A model generated the notes under the pieces. The model worked only from the letters and a program-made list of their open reading frames with translations. It did not search any database and was not told the DNA's origin. The position numbers and the translations under genes are program-made. DNA of 64,000 nucleotides, taken from the NCBI GenBank assembly GCA_015680685.1, contig MNCI01016508.1:247644-311643 (forward strand), written 5' to 3'. Source of the DNA: Gnetum montanum (taxonomy: Eukaryota; Streptophyta; Gnetopsida; Gnetales; Gnetaceae). Position 1 is the stretch's first letter, and each line of letters opens with the position of its first letter. Shown piece after piece: positions 30,908-42,230 of the stretch.

Positions 30908-32173
30908 ATGATGTTTTCACCGTTAACAAATAAAGCTATTTCCCCTTTACGAATGATTATTCAGGGAATAGCTGGTATAGGAAAGTCATTTCTCATAGGT
31001 GCACTTCATAATGCTTTAATAAAATACTACCATGAAAAACATAATGTTTTACTGATCATGGCACCCACAAGAGCTATGACATTTAGCATTAATGCAGCAA
31101 CCATTCATTTCAATTTGAGCATTAGAATAGGTGCCTACAAAGAGCTCTCTTCCTCTGCAAAGATAAGTATTCAAGATTGACAATCACAGGTAAGATATAT
31201 AATAATTGATGAAATGAGTTTTGCGGTAGGAAGCTTATTACAAAGCATTAATAGACGACTAAGAGAAATTTTGCCAAAGCATCACAATGCAGTGTTTGAA
31301 GGAACATTAGTTATACTGATAGGTGATTTGGATTAGCTTCCTCCTATGCTTGATGTTGTGCCTTACACATCCAGTAATATAGATGTTATAGGGGTCTAGC
31401 AATTATTTCATACCTTTGTTGTTTTAGATGCAGTTTATCATTAGTCTAGAATTGATCCTCAACAACAAAGTTTCAAGGAAGTATTGATGTATATCAAAGA
31501 AAGAAAAAGTCATGATGAAGATTATAATTTCTTAGCTACTCAAATGAATCTTCCATCCACTTCAAGTGGATTAGATGATTTTGAAGAATCAATACATTTA
31601 TATGATACGAAGGATAACGTCAAATCACACAATAAGAAGATGTTGCAAACAATGCAAAGACTCGTTGTTGTGTGCGTAGCAGACATAGATCCCTGTGGAT
31701 TCAGAATATCATATTATGACAACAATGATATTGAGTGATCTCTACTTATATGTGAAGGTGCAAGGGTTACGCTCACAATTAACCTTTCGCCTAAAGCAAG
31801 ATTGGTGAATGCTGCACTTTGCATGATTCATAGTATTATGTATTGTCCAAGTAAATAGCCACTTGCATTACCATCATACATTATTGATCTTGACTCCTAT
31901 ATCAAATGTTCCTTTGATAATGGTAATCCTCATCATGTGCTAATTATACCTATGGTCTAAGGAGTATCGCATCAATTATCATTACAGTGGGCATGGGCCA
32001 TGATTATTCATAAATCTCAAGAAATAACACTAGATAAGGCTACTATTGACATTGGTTTAAGAGAAGTTCCATGTCTTACATTTGTTACATTATCTAGAGT
32101 CAAGACCATTGATTCTATGAAGATTCATCCTTCTTTCTTTGTGTAGAGATACAGAAATATTTCAAATGCTTAA
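30908..32173 (+). pseudogene. PIF1-type helicase pseudogene
   Basis: A single frame of about 420 codons with roughly eight stops and no frameshift. Motifs of the PIF1 family of 5'-3' DNA helicases in order: GIAGIGKS (Walker A, 30965-30988), APTRAMTFSINAATIHF (Ia), IIDEMS (Walker B, 31205-31219), GDLDxLPPM (III, with a stop for Gln), LNLSPKARLVNAALC, IHKSQEITLDKATIDIG (V, from 32006) and FVTLSRVKT (VI). This type is the helicase half of plant Helitrons and also occurs alone. No Rep domain and no TC/CTRR Helitron ends were recognised. The N-terminal start is unclear. Confidence 0.8.
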
Positions 32174-32450
32174 CATCACTATAGTAGAATTGCACAGGAT
32201 ATTTGGAGAATTAGGCATATTGAGTTTACACTTATCATTGTATTTTGCCTCAAACCTATTCTACAACTCTGTAATGTTTGTTAAAATAATTGCATAATGT
32301 ATTCCTTCAACAACAAATACAAAATATATAAACTTTTATTTTTATCAATTTATGTTTAGTAGTATATAATATTTGGAATGCAAATAGTGATATTATTTAA
32401 ATAGTTCTATTAATATTTTAACAACTTGAACATTTATAACTATTCCCTTT
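32174..32450. other. AT-rich 3' flank of the helicase pseudogene
   Basis: No gene recognised. It ends at a single undetermined base (32451). Confidence 0.5.
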
Positions 32451-32451
32451 N

Positions 32452-32566
32452 ATATGATTTTAACCAAGCCTGACTATTGAACAACGTAACAAGAGCTAAA
32501 AATTGAATCACTCATCCCTCCTTTGTTTCTCTACCACTTACCCAATTTAGTTTTACCCTCTCCTAT
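32452..32566 (+). repeat. Single-arm relative of the 25187-25470 foldback
   Basis: Collinear with 25161-25275 (ATGATTTTAAC, TATTGAACAACGTAACAAG, TTTGTTTCTCTACC, AATTTAGTTTTACCCTCT). It stops at about 32566, where R2 sequence begins. Confidence 0.75.
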
Positions 32567-33001
32567 TGTTCCAGAAGAGATACGTTTCTTCCATGTGCCA
32601 CTTCCATTGGAAGTGATGATTGGCCACATGGGAGAGCCTTACAATTGACCTCTAACATCTTCTGGAGTTTATTTAAGGAACAACCTAAAGTTTAGTTCTT
32701 GAAGAACTGAGCATTGAATTTTATGGTTCTTGATTGTGTTGAGGCAAGCTTGTGTGAGGGTGACTTCTAGTCTGGGCATAGGGCCTAGTGCCTCACCTCG
32801 TTGTGAGTGTTTCGATGTAGCTTCTTCTTTAGGAATCTATCAGATAGATTCCACCTCAACCTCATCTCTAAGAGATCCTATTGCATGGGTTGCCTCAGCC
32901 TATTCTTGGCCATGTTCTTGTTGGTCCCTTCCTCCTCTAGGTCATTTCTCTCATGGTTATGATGGTCCTTCCTCTTGTGGTCTCTTTGGTCTTGGTGCCA
33001 T
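32567..33001 (-). pseudogene. R2 extra ORF, N-terminal fragment
   Basis: The start codon is at 33001, directly after an acceptor-like GTGTGATCATAG on the minus strand, as in A1. It reads MAPRPKRPQEEGPS then stops and an Arg/Gln/Glu-rich segment, matching the N-terminus of the A1 ORF in character and spacing of stops. Cut off at about 32567. Confidence 0.6.
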
Positions 33002-33097
33002 CTATGATCACACATAACAATGAATTAGTAATTATAATGTAACTCAGAATGATTGGAATACCTTGTCTCATAGGAAGGTTACATTTGGCTAGGGTGT

Positions 33098-33963
33098 TGA
33101 TGAGCAACGATGAGGTACCCCTATGCCCAACCATACACATCACAAGTGTTCATGCATGATCCAATCAAATTTTGTGGATGGGACTAGTTGTGGCATCTAG
33201 ATCATGATGCTCTGATCATAGTTCACTATCTTCCCACTTGGACTAGTAGTAGCTTTGTCACGTATGGTTTAGTCCAAAGTTAGAAGTATGATGTTGTCTA
33301 ATTCTATGCTACTCCTAATGACAATAAAGAGATAAATTAATTAAGCTAATGAATAATGGAAAATAAGATCTAAACTAGCCTACGTGCGATAAGTATCCAC
33401 TCTTAATCATTTGTACATGCCTTGGAGTTCATGAGACTACTTCTAGGATTGCCAACAATATGTTGCTAGGTGTGCCAAATGATATATTGCTGGATTACCA
33501 AGTACATACACTTAAGCATTCATGATTAAGGCATATGCATTCTGCTTAATGACAGGAATAGTAAATAGCAATAAATAGAAATGTTAACTAAAGAAAATAG
33601 TAAATAATTTACAATTAAAGACAATAATAATCTAAGTAGATGCTGCAATGATGAGAGTAATCTTGATCTTTATTTCTAATCATGTAACATGTCCAAGTAT
33701 GTCACACTCAAATAAAAGCACTGTACAATCACAACATTACATGGTGGGCATGAACTAGGAATAATAGAACAAAAAAAAATCTATGAAGAAGCTAACTAAA
33801 AATTGAAACTAAAACTATTTTTTCTGTATCTCAACCATGCATCCGAGTACTGTATTTATAGGCTAGAGACAATATCAAATATCTAACATCACTTCCTGGG
33901 CTCCGATACTGAGGCTCTAATATCAGATATCCAATATCAAGATGATAGATTCATGACTCATCA
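33098..33963 (-). repeat. N1 3' LTR
   Basis: 866 bp, minus strand TGATGAGT (33963) to GCTCATCA (33098). U3 has GATAT-type repeats (33860-33945) and TATA box CCTATAAATAC near 33855. It includes a 129-bp segment (33381-33509) absent from its partner. Confidence 0.9.
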
Positions 33964-33976
33964 TACCCCCATGATT
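33964..33976 (-). promoter_or_regulatory. N1 polypurine tract
   Basis: On the minus strand CATGGGGGTA is immediately before the 3' LTR. Confidence 0.8.
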
Positions 33977-34319
33977 GAATGAAAATTCATCCTTGAGTTA
34001 AACAAAATGAAAAACAAGTTCTTTACAAAATATTGGAAAGGTATGGGATTATTGACTAACTTAAATAAAAAACAAAAAAATTGACTCTTGCATGCCATAG
34101 TGGTGATTTATAAAAATGTAGACACAATATTACAAGACAAAAATTGGAAAGCTCATGTAGTGCCCAGAGGTGGTGGCTCCTCCATTGGTTCTTCCCTTTG
34201 TCACTAGGCTTGTGAAATTTGTAGCGATCAAGTATAATTTTTCCTCTTTTGTCCATGTGTCTTGTATCATCTAGGCTACTGAACTGATGTGTGTTGACAT
34301 CGGTACATCCCAAGGGCAT

Positions 34320-36884
34320 GCTAGTTACAAGAACATCTTATTGGCCTTCACAGAACAAGCTGTAAACTATCATCATACTTTCTCAAAGGCCCTAGCTTTT
34401 TCTTTGAATTCTTGATAATATGTTAATCTCCTACTAGGTCTGAGGTAACATCCTTCTATCCATGGTAACTAGCTTTAACCACCTTTAATTCCAAGTTTGC
34501 TATATGAAGCTTTTGCAAAGCATCTTTTCTATCTACAAACTCTTTTTCATATAATGCATAAGTGGTTGCTGACTATTTCTCCAACTCATTTCAAGGCTAG
34601 CCTACTATTAACATGGCAAGGTTGGCATATCTGAGGTTATCCAATGCCATGTATTCTTTGAAATCTTCAATCTACAAGTCTTTATTCTTTACTTCCACCT
34701 AGTGGACCAAAGCATAGCTATCCAGAATTGGATTCCACTCAAGATTTTATGCTAACAAGGACCCAATGCGAGCTTTAGCCATCTAGATTCCTTCTCATTT
34801 ACTTGCTTATACAAGCCTACCTAGTCATGAAAGTGTTCCTTCAGTTTTTCATGCTTCTTGGCCTCATTCTACCACACGTTGATTTCTATTGTAAAATTTT
34901 GTCAAATAGCACAAACCTCCTCCATTAAGAGGATTTCGTTTTCTCTAGCCGATTTATTGATGTCTTGGTTGACCCTCACTAGTTGTTCTCTTAACTGGTG
35001 GATACTCTCCTCAAGAATATTCTTTTACTTTTTAATTGTGGTGAACCTTGAATTTTCGGTAGCGAGCTACTTATTTTCTTCTTGAGTAGTGGTCAATTCC
35101 TTTTTGTAAGCATGGGATAGTGCATTAGCAGTAGAGGCATTCTAGACTGCTTTCTCCTTTTCTAATTCTATAGCTATGCTCTCCTCAATCAACTTGGTCA
35201 GTAGCTCTATCCTGAATTATTCTAGCTGGTTAGGTGCAACAAATTGGGGAGGGTCTCATCGTTTGGCACTAAGGGTGGCTAGCTCTTATTGTAACTACCT
35301 TTGCACTTCTACTTCTAAGTGCTTTGCCCTAACTTTCACCATAACTAGCTTTCCTTTGGTGGTAATGAAGTCTAATTGTGTTGTAGTGACATCACTAGGG
35401 ATGTCAAACAAAGTAGTCATTACTTGCCCTATCTACAGTAGTTGATCCAATACATCCTCATGCATCATAGGAGTCATCAAAGTCCCAGCTAGCATTTGTG
35501 CATCTCTAGTCCTAGTAAGATCTACTGTGGGCACAACAGGTACATTGAATGATTCTTGTATATGATCATTAATCACTTCTACTACACCTACCTAATCTTG
35601 ATGACACATTACCATAATTGTGGCACCTTATCTAGTTTCAAGCATCACTTGGAAGGATGTCACATTTTTAGAGATTTTCCTAGACCATTGAGATCCTCCT
35701 TCTGATTACAACAAGATCTCTTCCCTTGTTGGCTTAGTTGAAATGGTGGACTGTATGATATCGTTGATTACTCTACAAAGATTAGACTCATCTTTGCTTC
35801 CCCAACTGATAGCTTCAATGATTTTCTATAGATGCCTCATTGAGGGTCTATAATCTTATGGTGGCAATAGTGATGGAGCTTGTGTTTCTGGGTGCTATTT
35901 AGGCTCATGTTGTTTTTCTATTTCTAGTTCTACTTCCTTCTTCAGTTCTTGTTCTTCACCAAGGTCTTTCCTTGGTGTAGTAGGTTTGAGAAACCCTGCA
36001 AAGAAAGCATTTTAATCTTTTCTAAAGATATCTTTTGTGTAACCCATGATTCTAGTGTGCTTACATAGCCTTTTGATTAGGCAAGGAAATGGGAGTGTTT
36101 GCTTCCCTACCTTTTTCTCTTCGAACCATCTTTGAATCTTTGTAAAATAGAACTAAGGAAGGTTGGCCACATATTTTCCCATTAAAATGGCACTTCCCTT
36201 AGCTGCAAATGTTGAGATCCTATTAAGCCCTTTGGTTGGGAAGAGATGGTATGTACTAATCTTGAAATATGTCCTCTCCTCTAGAGTTAATTCATTATAT
36301 GTTTTGTCTTCTTTGTTGTATGCCTATCTCAGCCACACTTTTTTGGTGTCTGGGTCAGACTTGGTGGATAGATGGGCTACTTTAGCCCCTTCATTTGGCA
36401 AATTTGGAGCTACTACAATTTCCTTGACTAAAAAAAAGACATTAACTCCACATATGTTTATAGTGATGCCTCGATCTTTGTTATGCCAAAATTGGTGGGT
36501 CTTACCAAGGTACCACTCGCCATTGTCTGAAAGAATGGGCCACAAAGGTGACACCTGAAGTTGCGTCTGAACCACTTCTAGAGAAAACTCCATAAATGGA
36601 TTGAAATTCATGTCCATAATGACCGTGGCCAATGTGGACTTTTCTTGAATGACATCAAGGCATTCTACGGACAATGTGAGAGATTGTCCTTGCACAAGGG
36701 CCTATGGTTCTATAGCCTCTCCTTGGACTGAGTGTCCTATGATAGGAGCCTCTTGATGAATGTTGAATGGTTAGGCTACCTGCTCCTCATTCTCTACAAG
36801 TTTGCCTTGTAAGCCTTAGCCACCTCATGGGCGCTTGATTGCTCACTACAAGGGTTCTCCTTATGCACCTCATTTTGGGGCCAT
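34320..36884 (-). pseudogene. N1 extra ORF (PMD-like region plus coiled coil)
   Basis: Diverged homologue of the A1 ORF at 10952. The start codon is at 36884 (MAPK, then stops). A 123-codon open stretch (36695-36324) holds FNPFMEFSLEVVQTQLQ, WPILSDNGEWYLGKTHQF, INICGVNVFFLVKEIVVAPN and LPNEGAKVAHLS. Downstream are LTLEERTYFKISTYHLFP, ILMGKYVANLP and LPFPCLIKRLCKHTRI, which align with IEWIYFKILAYHL, INLPQ and FPFPCLIRNIFKRVGI of A1. The order resembles the plant mobile / putative plant transposon-protein domain (recognised from pattern only). The C-terminal half is Glu/Lys/Leu-rich, probably coiled coil. Decayed by stops. Its retention in an element without pol is notable. Confidence 0.6.
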
Positions 36885-38862
36885 TTGCAATCAAGTAAAG
36901 ATCGAGTGTTACTAAGGTCTCAATAGTTATCATTAACAGATTTATATCATACTCCTAACCTTAATTCATTAAGTTCCTAGTTCATATGATTGCAAATTTA
37001 AAAACTTTTCCAAGAAAAATCCCCATAGAGTATTTATCTTCTTTTACAACCCTTTACAATCGGTTTCTTTTTCCTTATGTGTGGCTTATTATAATGGTTA
37101 TGGTCCCTTAGGTGGAAAGATTAAAGCTTCTAGCTTTACCATGATTGAGTTTTCAATATAACACTTATGTTTTTTGACATTCCTACCCTTATAATACCCT
37201 CCAGGCAACAACAAATTATCAAAAATTGGAACAAGTTTTTCATGCAAGCACCCCCTCCCCCCCCCCCCNTTGAACACTTTAGGTTGGGATAGGGTTAGAC
37301 GGCATAGAAATCATAGTCCTAGAGAGCCAAATATCACAAGTGGAAAGTGGATGTGTAGAGCTATAAGTTGCAAGAGAAAATTTAAACAACTTCCTTGACT
37401 ACAAATAATGAGAATGAAGTTTGGGCACTGTAGGGGTCATATATATAGGTTTTGTGTGACCCGATATCAGGTATCTGACGTCGCATCCCATCCAATATTA
37501 GGTATGCAATATTGAAGTTTAAGAATAGGCATTAAATGGGATAACTGAGCATGGAAACTAAAGCTCTAGGATTGGTTGGAAGGTTTGAGGTTAGGTACAT
37601 AGTTCTGAGGTAATTGGAAATTAGTTTGAACTACCAAAAGTGTGAGAAGGTGGAGTTGTCGATGTGAAAAGTTTTAGAAGAAGCAAGGAAAAGGGAATTG
37701 AAATTGAGGTTATGGATGGATCAAGTTACATGAGAAAGGAAACAACAAAATGTAACAATTGAGCACTTGGAAGGTGAAGAACAATGTGGTTGTGTCAAAT
37801 AAGTACAAGTAAAAAAAATTACACAAGTGATTCCTCTCCAAATTAGGCTCTAGCCTATGATTCCCTTGTGTAATCACACTTAAACATGTTCATAGGTACT
37901 AAAGGGATTGAATGCAACGCATACCTGTGAAATAAAACACACATGTTAAAACCACCAATTTGAGTTAATAACTCTATGTTACACAAAACCACAAATTAGA
38001 ATCACATGAACAATGAGATGAGATGGACTGTAGAAAGGATTGCAAAAATTGGGACATGAGGTGTCTTTCCATGGGCACAATGAAATCTTGTGTGTTATTA
38101 ATGGTTAAATAATCATGAGTTCTTTTCAATATTCAAACCAAGTCCAAACCACATTGCAGTGACATCACATCGTTTCATCATGTTGGCGAACAATCATAAG
38201 ATTATCATAGTTTCAAGAAGTAATATCACTTAGCATTTTGTCTAAGGAATGAGCTTATTTATGGCACACATTTTTCTTTTTCTTTTTTTTTATGGAAGTT
38301 TTAAGAAGTTGCCAACCTTCAAGCATGGATACATGTCTTTCCAATGGGACCCATAGAATTTATTTAGTGCCTTTTTATGGTACTCTTATTCCCATTTTTT
38401 GTTAGATCTACAAGGATATGATTACAACCTTAGCAACATGGTAGAACATATAGAAGTGGCCAAAGAGAATCCACAAATCCCCTTGATGTCATACCCATTA
38501 GATTTCACCTTGGTTCTAAACTCTTTTTCCAAAACACAATGGTTATGAATTTATTGTTAGGTTGGATGATGGAAAAGAATATCATTATGACCAAGGAAAG
38601 AACCTCTTGTTAATGGAATGAGTGTATGGATGGTGTGGTCTTAATGTTCGAATAATTTATCCCTAATGACTTGACAACATAAAGAAAACCTCACCTCAAT
38701 GGGCAACATGATTGTTTTATTCACAAGTGAGATTACATAATAAAGAAAATGAAAATAACTACTAGAAAAAACTGGAAGAAATAGGAAAATTGTATCAAGA
38801 AATAGGAAAATGACAAAAAATTGTAAAACAAAAAGATGAAAAGCACTTAAGAATCCTAAAGA
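36885..38862 (-). other. N1 spacer between gag and extra ORF
   Basis: Non-coding, collinear in outline with the A1 spacer (8761-10951) including T-rich DNA just after the last coding sequence. It contains the U3-like block (37438-37514) and a C run (37251-37268) next to an undetermined base at 37269. Confidence 0.65.
37438..37514 (-). promoter_or_regulatory. N1 internal U3-like block and TATA box
   Basis: On the minus strand AATATTGCATACC, TAATATTGGATGGGATGCGA and CCTGATATCGGG are followed by CCTATATATATG. This is the GATAT type of the N1 LTR, not the GGCC type of A1 and R2, at the corresponding place upstream of the extra ORF. Confidence 0.5.
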
Positions 38863-41460
38863 TTAGGATGGAGGGTAACCCCAATGACTAAACACTTGAC
38901 CATGATAAGGATTGATAAGTGGATAGATAGGATCCATGCATGTATGAAACATTGGTAACCATTCATTTCCTAGCCACTGGGTGCCTTTTGATATTGTGGT
39001 GGCTAGGTAGACAAATCGTTGGTCACACACTTGATTGTTAAATATTTGGTGGGTCAAGACATGATGTGTGTTAGTGTTATGAATGTCTCGCTCATGATTG
39101 CACCCTTGATTATGATATGGTATGCATAGATTTGTTGGTCTCCCCACGCTTGCAGATTCATTACTTGAATTTAGAATTGAAGTAATGATAGATGGTGACC
39201 CTTGTGTAGGATCAGAGGACATTGATTGTGACAAGGAAGGTGGTGCACTAGATTGGCATTGTGCTAGCTCGAATGTCATGGTGGGTACATGCTTGGTTTG
39301 CTTCAGCTTACAACCATTTCTCCATAAGGGACATTTTCAATGTTGCAATTGAGACCCACTAGTATCAACATTTTATGCACATTCATAGCACAAGTGACAT
39401 TTGTTTGTTGATATTATGATATTAGACCTTCTTGTGTTGTTAGCGGTGGCATGTAATGAGGTGGAGTAGGAGAATATCAAGGATAGGATGGATGGTAAGA
39501 GGTGTGAGGTGGTGATCTCTCTAGAGGTGTCATGGATTGATGGTACTTGGGAGAGTGGTTGTGATGATTTGAAGTAGAGGACATAGAACTAGTTGGAGAA
39601 ATAGGAAGTTGAACATACTATCCATACTATTTTGGCTAATGGAAAGGGAAGGGCTAGTTTGCTGGTGGCCTTTCCCATGACTGTGGTTGTTGCCATTGTG
39701 GTTAAGGACTATGTTGAGGTTGGTAATAGGTCCCTCTATGATGGTATGATTGGTTGTGGGATTGTCTATAATTACCTTGTGGAAGAGGAAATCTCCTAGG
39801 CATGTGCTTCTCTACAAACTTCAAATTTTATGCACTTGCCCAATGCTTATTTAGATGCAACAAGACTAGGTAATGGCCCTTCAAATAGTCATATATGCAG
39901 ATGACACATCCATTATCTTCATCTATGGTTAAGTCTATAGCCTCACTTTCATCAAGCATTTTTCCTGTTTGCTAAAAAGTGTTCCTAGATGTTTCTTGGT
40001 CCTGTATCTTTTGTTTATTGTGATCACCTACCTTATTTTACATGATCCTCTCCTCAAATGTCTTAATAAGAGTTGTAACATTTTCATATATCCATTTCAA
40101 CATCCTATTAAATATCACTTCAAGTTCATCAATAGACTTTTGTATCGACAAGGTTTGTTGTGGAATCACCTTATCAAGAGCAGTTTCTTTCTCCTTACCA
40201 TAGATATGAACCTCTATCTATTAAGGAGTTGTGTCCCACTGATATTTCTTGACATTCTCCCATTTACATATCTCTCCTTATTTTTTTTCCACATGGGCGA
40301 TTAGCTCTTGGATCTAATGGATTTGTAGCTCATATATATGACCTAGAGCATACATCCCAAGGGTCTCTCTTGTTTCATTACTAAGCCCATCTATGATGTG
40401 GAAAAGTTGCCTCTCTTCAGAGAAACCATGGCCTAGGCACTTATTTAGTAAGAAATAATATCTATCTAAGGCCATATCCAAGGGTTCATGTTGTTCTTGC
40501 TTCTATCCTTGGATCTATCTCCTCAAATTGAACACCCTTGCATAGGTTTGGTATCTCTCATTGAAGAGTTCCAACATTGTTGACCACTGTCAAATTGAAC
40601 TTGGTCTCAACGATCTATAACATACTTCAACTCTATTGAGTAGTATCCCAGGAAAGAGCTTAAGCTTTTGTCACCCACTTTCAATGTTGTAGAAAATACC
40701 AGCATCATGGAAGGCTTGTAAATTATGTTGTAGATCTTAATCATAGCCTCCTATAAATGTAGGAACGTTATTCATATCAAGCCTAGGTAGGTGACTATCT
40801 TTTTGATGCTTGTGAGATGTCTTAACTGCCTTTATGATCTACATTAGGCTCTGAATGGCCAAAAAGGGTTCATCATCATCAAATAAGTTGTCATGAAAAT
40901 TTCTATTTAATTGATTGTGATGATTTTTTCTATGTTCATGTTAACGACCATGAGTGTTCCTATAGGTTTGATTTTTGTTTCTATTCCAACCCTTTAGTGG
41001 AGCTTTATCTTTACACCTACGTTCATCTTCATCAGAATTAGACATTGAAAAGGAAGAGAAAGATGAGGAACTAGAAGGATTTCCATGGCTCTATGGTGTT
41101 CCCCAAGGTCCTTTGATTTATTGTTTCTTGGTTTCAAGAAGGTCTTAAGGCTTAAGGCCTCCCCTAGTTCAGAACTTATGTCATCTCCTCCAAGATTGTC
41201 TATCTTAGGTGAATGTAGTCTTTGAGTGTCATTAGGGTGATCATGAACATATGAAACCCCTACATAAGGTTGGTCACTCCAATTTTCCTCACTATATATC
41301 TCATTAGTTGTCCAATGAATGTTTTCACTATACAATTCATTATCACTTCCTTGGAATAGAAACACTATTTTCGGTTTATGGCGTGTGTGATTTAATATTT
41401 TCTGAAAGATATATCATTAACACATTTATAGTGATAGTGTATAATATAAGTAATCTAAAT
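38863..41460 (-). pseudogene. N1 gag
   Basis: Read leftwards: an Asn/Asp/Ser-rich N-terminal part (41365-40994 partly open), a His/Asp/Arg-rich linker, and the gag domain around 40780-40330 (MNNVPTFIGGYD, LKLFPGILLNRVEVCYRSL, MLELFNERYQTYARV, HEPLDMALDRYYFLLNKC). Then comes a Lys-rich segment and a decayed knuckle (CVICIYDYLKGHY). The Pro/Gln/Tyr/Ser-rich tail runs to about 38863, with an open stretch 39279-38863. No protease motif follows. Confidence 0.75.
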
Positions 41461-41467
41461 AATAGCA

Positions 41468-41489
41468 CCATCCCCAACAATGGTGTCAA
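41468..41489 (-). promoter_or_regulatory. N1 primer binding site
   Basis: On the minus strand TTGACACCATTGTTGGGGA follows the 5' LTR; differences from the tRNA-Asp-type site are all transitions. Confidence 0.8.
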
Positions 41490-42225
41490 TGATGAGCAGC
41501 GAGGTACCCCTATGTCCAACCATACAAATCACAAGTGTTCATGCATGATCTGGTCAGATTCCATGGATGGGGACTAGTTGTGGCAGATAGATCATTATGC
41601 TATGATCACAGTTCGCTGTCTTCCCACTTGGACTAGTAGTAGCTTTGTCATGTATGGTTTAGTTCGAAGTGAGGTGTATGATGTTATCTAATTCTATGAT
41701 GCTCCTAATGCCAATAAAGCGATAAATTAATTAAGCTAATGAATGATGGAAAATAAGATCTAAACTAGCCACTTAAGTTAACATTTACATTCTGCTTAAT
41801 GATAGGAATAGTAAATAATAATAAATGTAAATGTTAACTAAAGAAAATAGTAAATAATTAATAATTGAAAAAAATAATAATCTAAGTGGATGTTGCAATG
41901 ATGGTAGTAATCTTAATCTTTATTTCCAATCATGTAACGTGTCCAAGTGTGTCACACTCAAATAAAAGAGTCGTACAATCACAACATCACACTACGGGCA
42001 TGCATTGGGAATAATAGAACTAAAAAAAACAATCTATGAAGAAGTTAGCTAAAAAATAAAACTAAAATTATTTTCTCTATATATCAACCATGCACCCAAG
42101 TGTTGTATTTATAGGCTAGCATAGAGGAGATAATATCAGATATCCAACATCACTTCTTGGGCTCTAATATTGGGTATCTGATATCAGATATGTGATATTA
42201 GGGTTGACAAATTCATGACTCATTA
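41490..42225 (-). repeat. N1 5' LTR (129-bp deletion)
   Basis: 736 bp, minus strand TAATGAGT (42225) to GCTCATCA (41490). Collinear with the 3' LTR except for the loss of the segment equivalent to 33381-33509, between ACTAGCC and ACTTAAG, which includes the CTTGGT triplet. Confidence 0.9.
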
Positions 42226-42230
42226 GGTGT

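Larger units (their letters stand above)
33098..42225 (-). mobile_element. N1: pol-less Ty3/gypsy element with gag and extra ORF
   Basis: A 9.13-kb element flanked by a perfect 5-bp target duplication GGTGT (33093-33097 and 42226-42230). The flanks rejoin to a continuous R2 spacer. LTRs: 33098-33963 (3') and 41490-42225 (5'). It keeps primer site, gag, spacer with internal U3-like block, extra ORF and polypurine tract. It has no protease, RT, RNase H or integrase between gag (ending about 38863) and the spacer. It must have been mobilised by another element's Pol. Confidence 0.9.

Noticed and set aside
30600-32450. Complete Helitron
   Set aside because: Only helicase motifs were seen; no Rep domain and no recognisable ends.
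24560-32450. Organelle DNA insertion or rRNA
   Set aside because: No sequence resembling plastid, mitochondrial or ribosomal RNA genes was recognised.
32730-33017. Open + strand frame of 95 codons
   Set aside because: It is the antisense of the R2 extra ORF start; no family features.
36163-36558. Open + strand frame of 131 codons
   Set aside because: Antisense of the best conserved part of the N1 extra ORF, whose minus-strand reading matches A1.
39969-40304. Open + strand frame of 111 codons
   Set aside because: Antisense of N1 gag; hydrophobic composition arises from reading Lys/Glu codons backwards.
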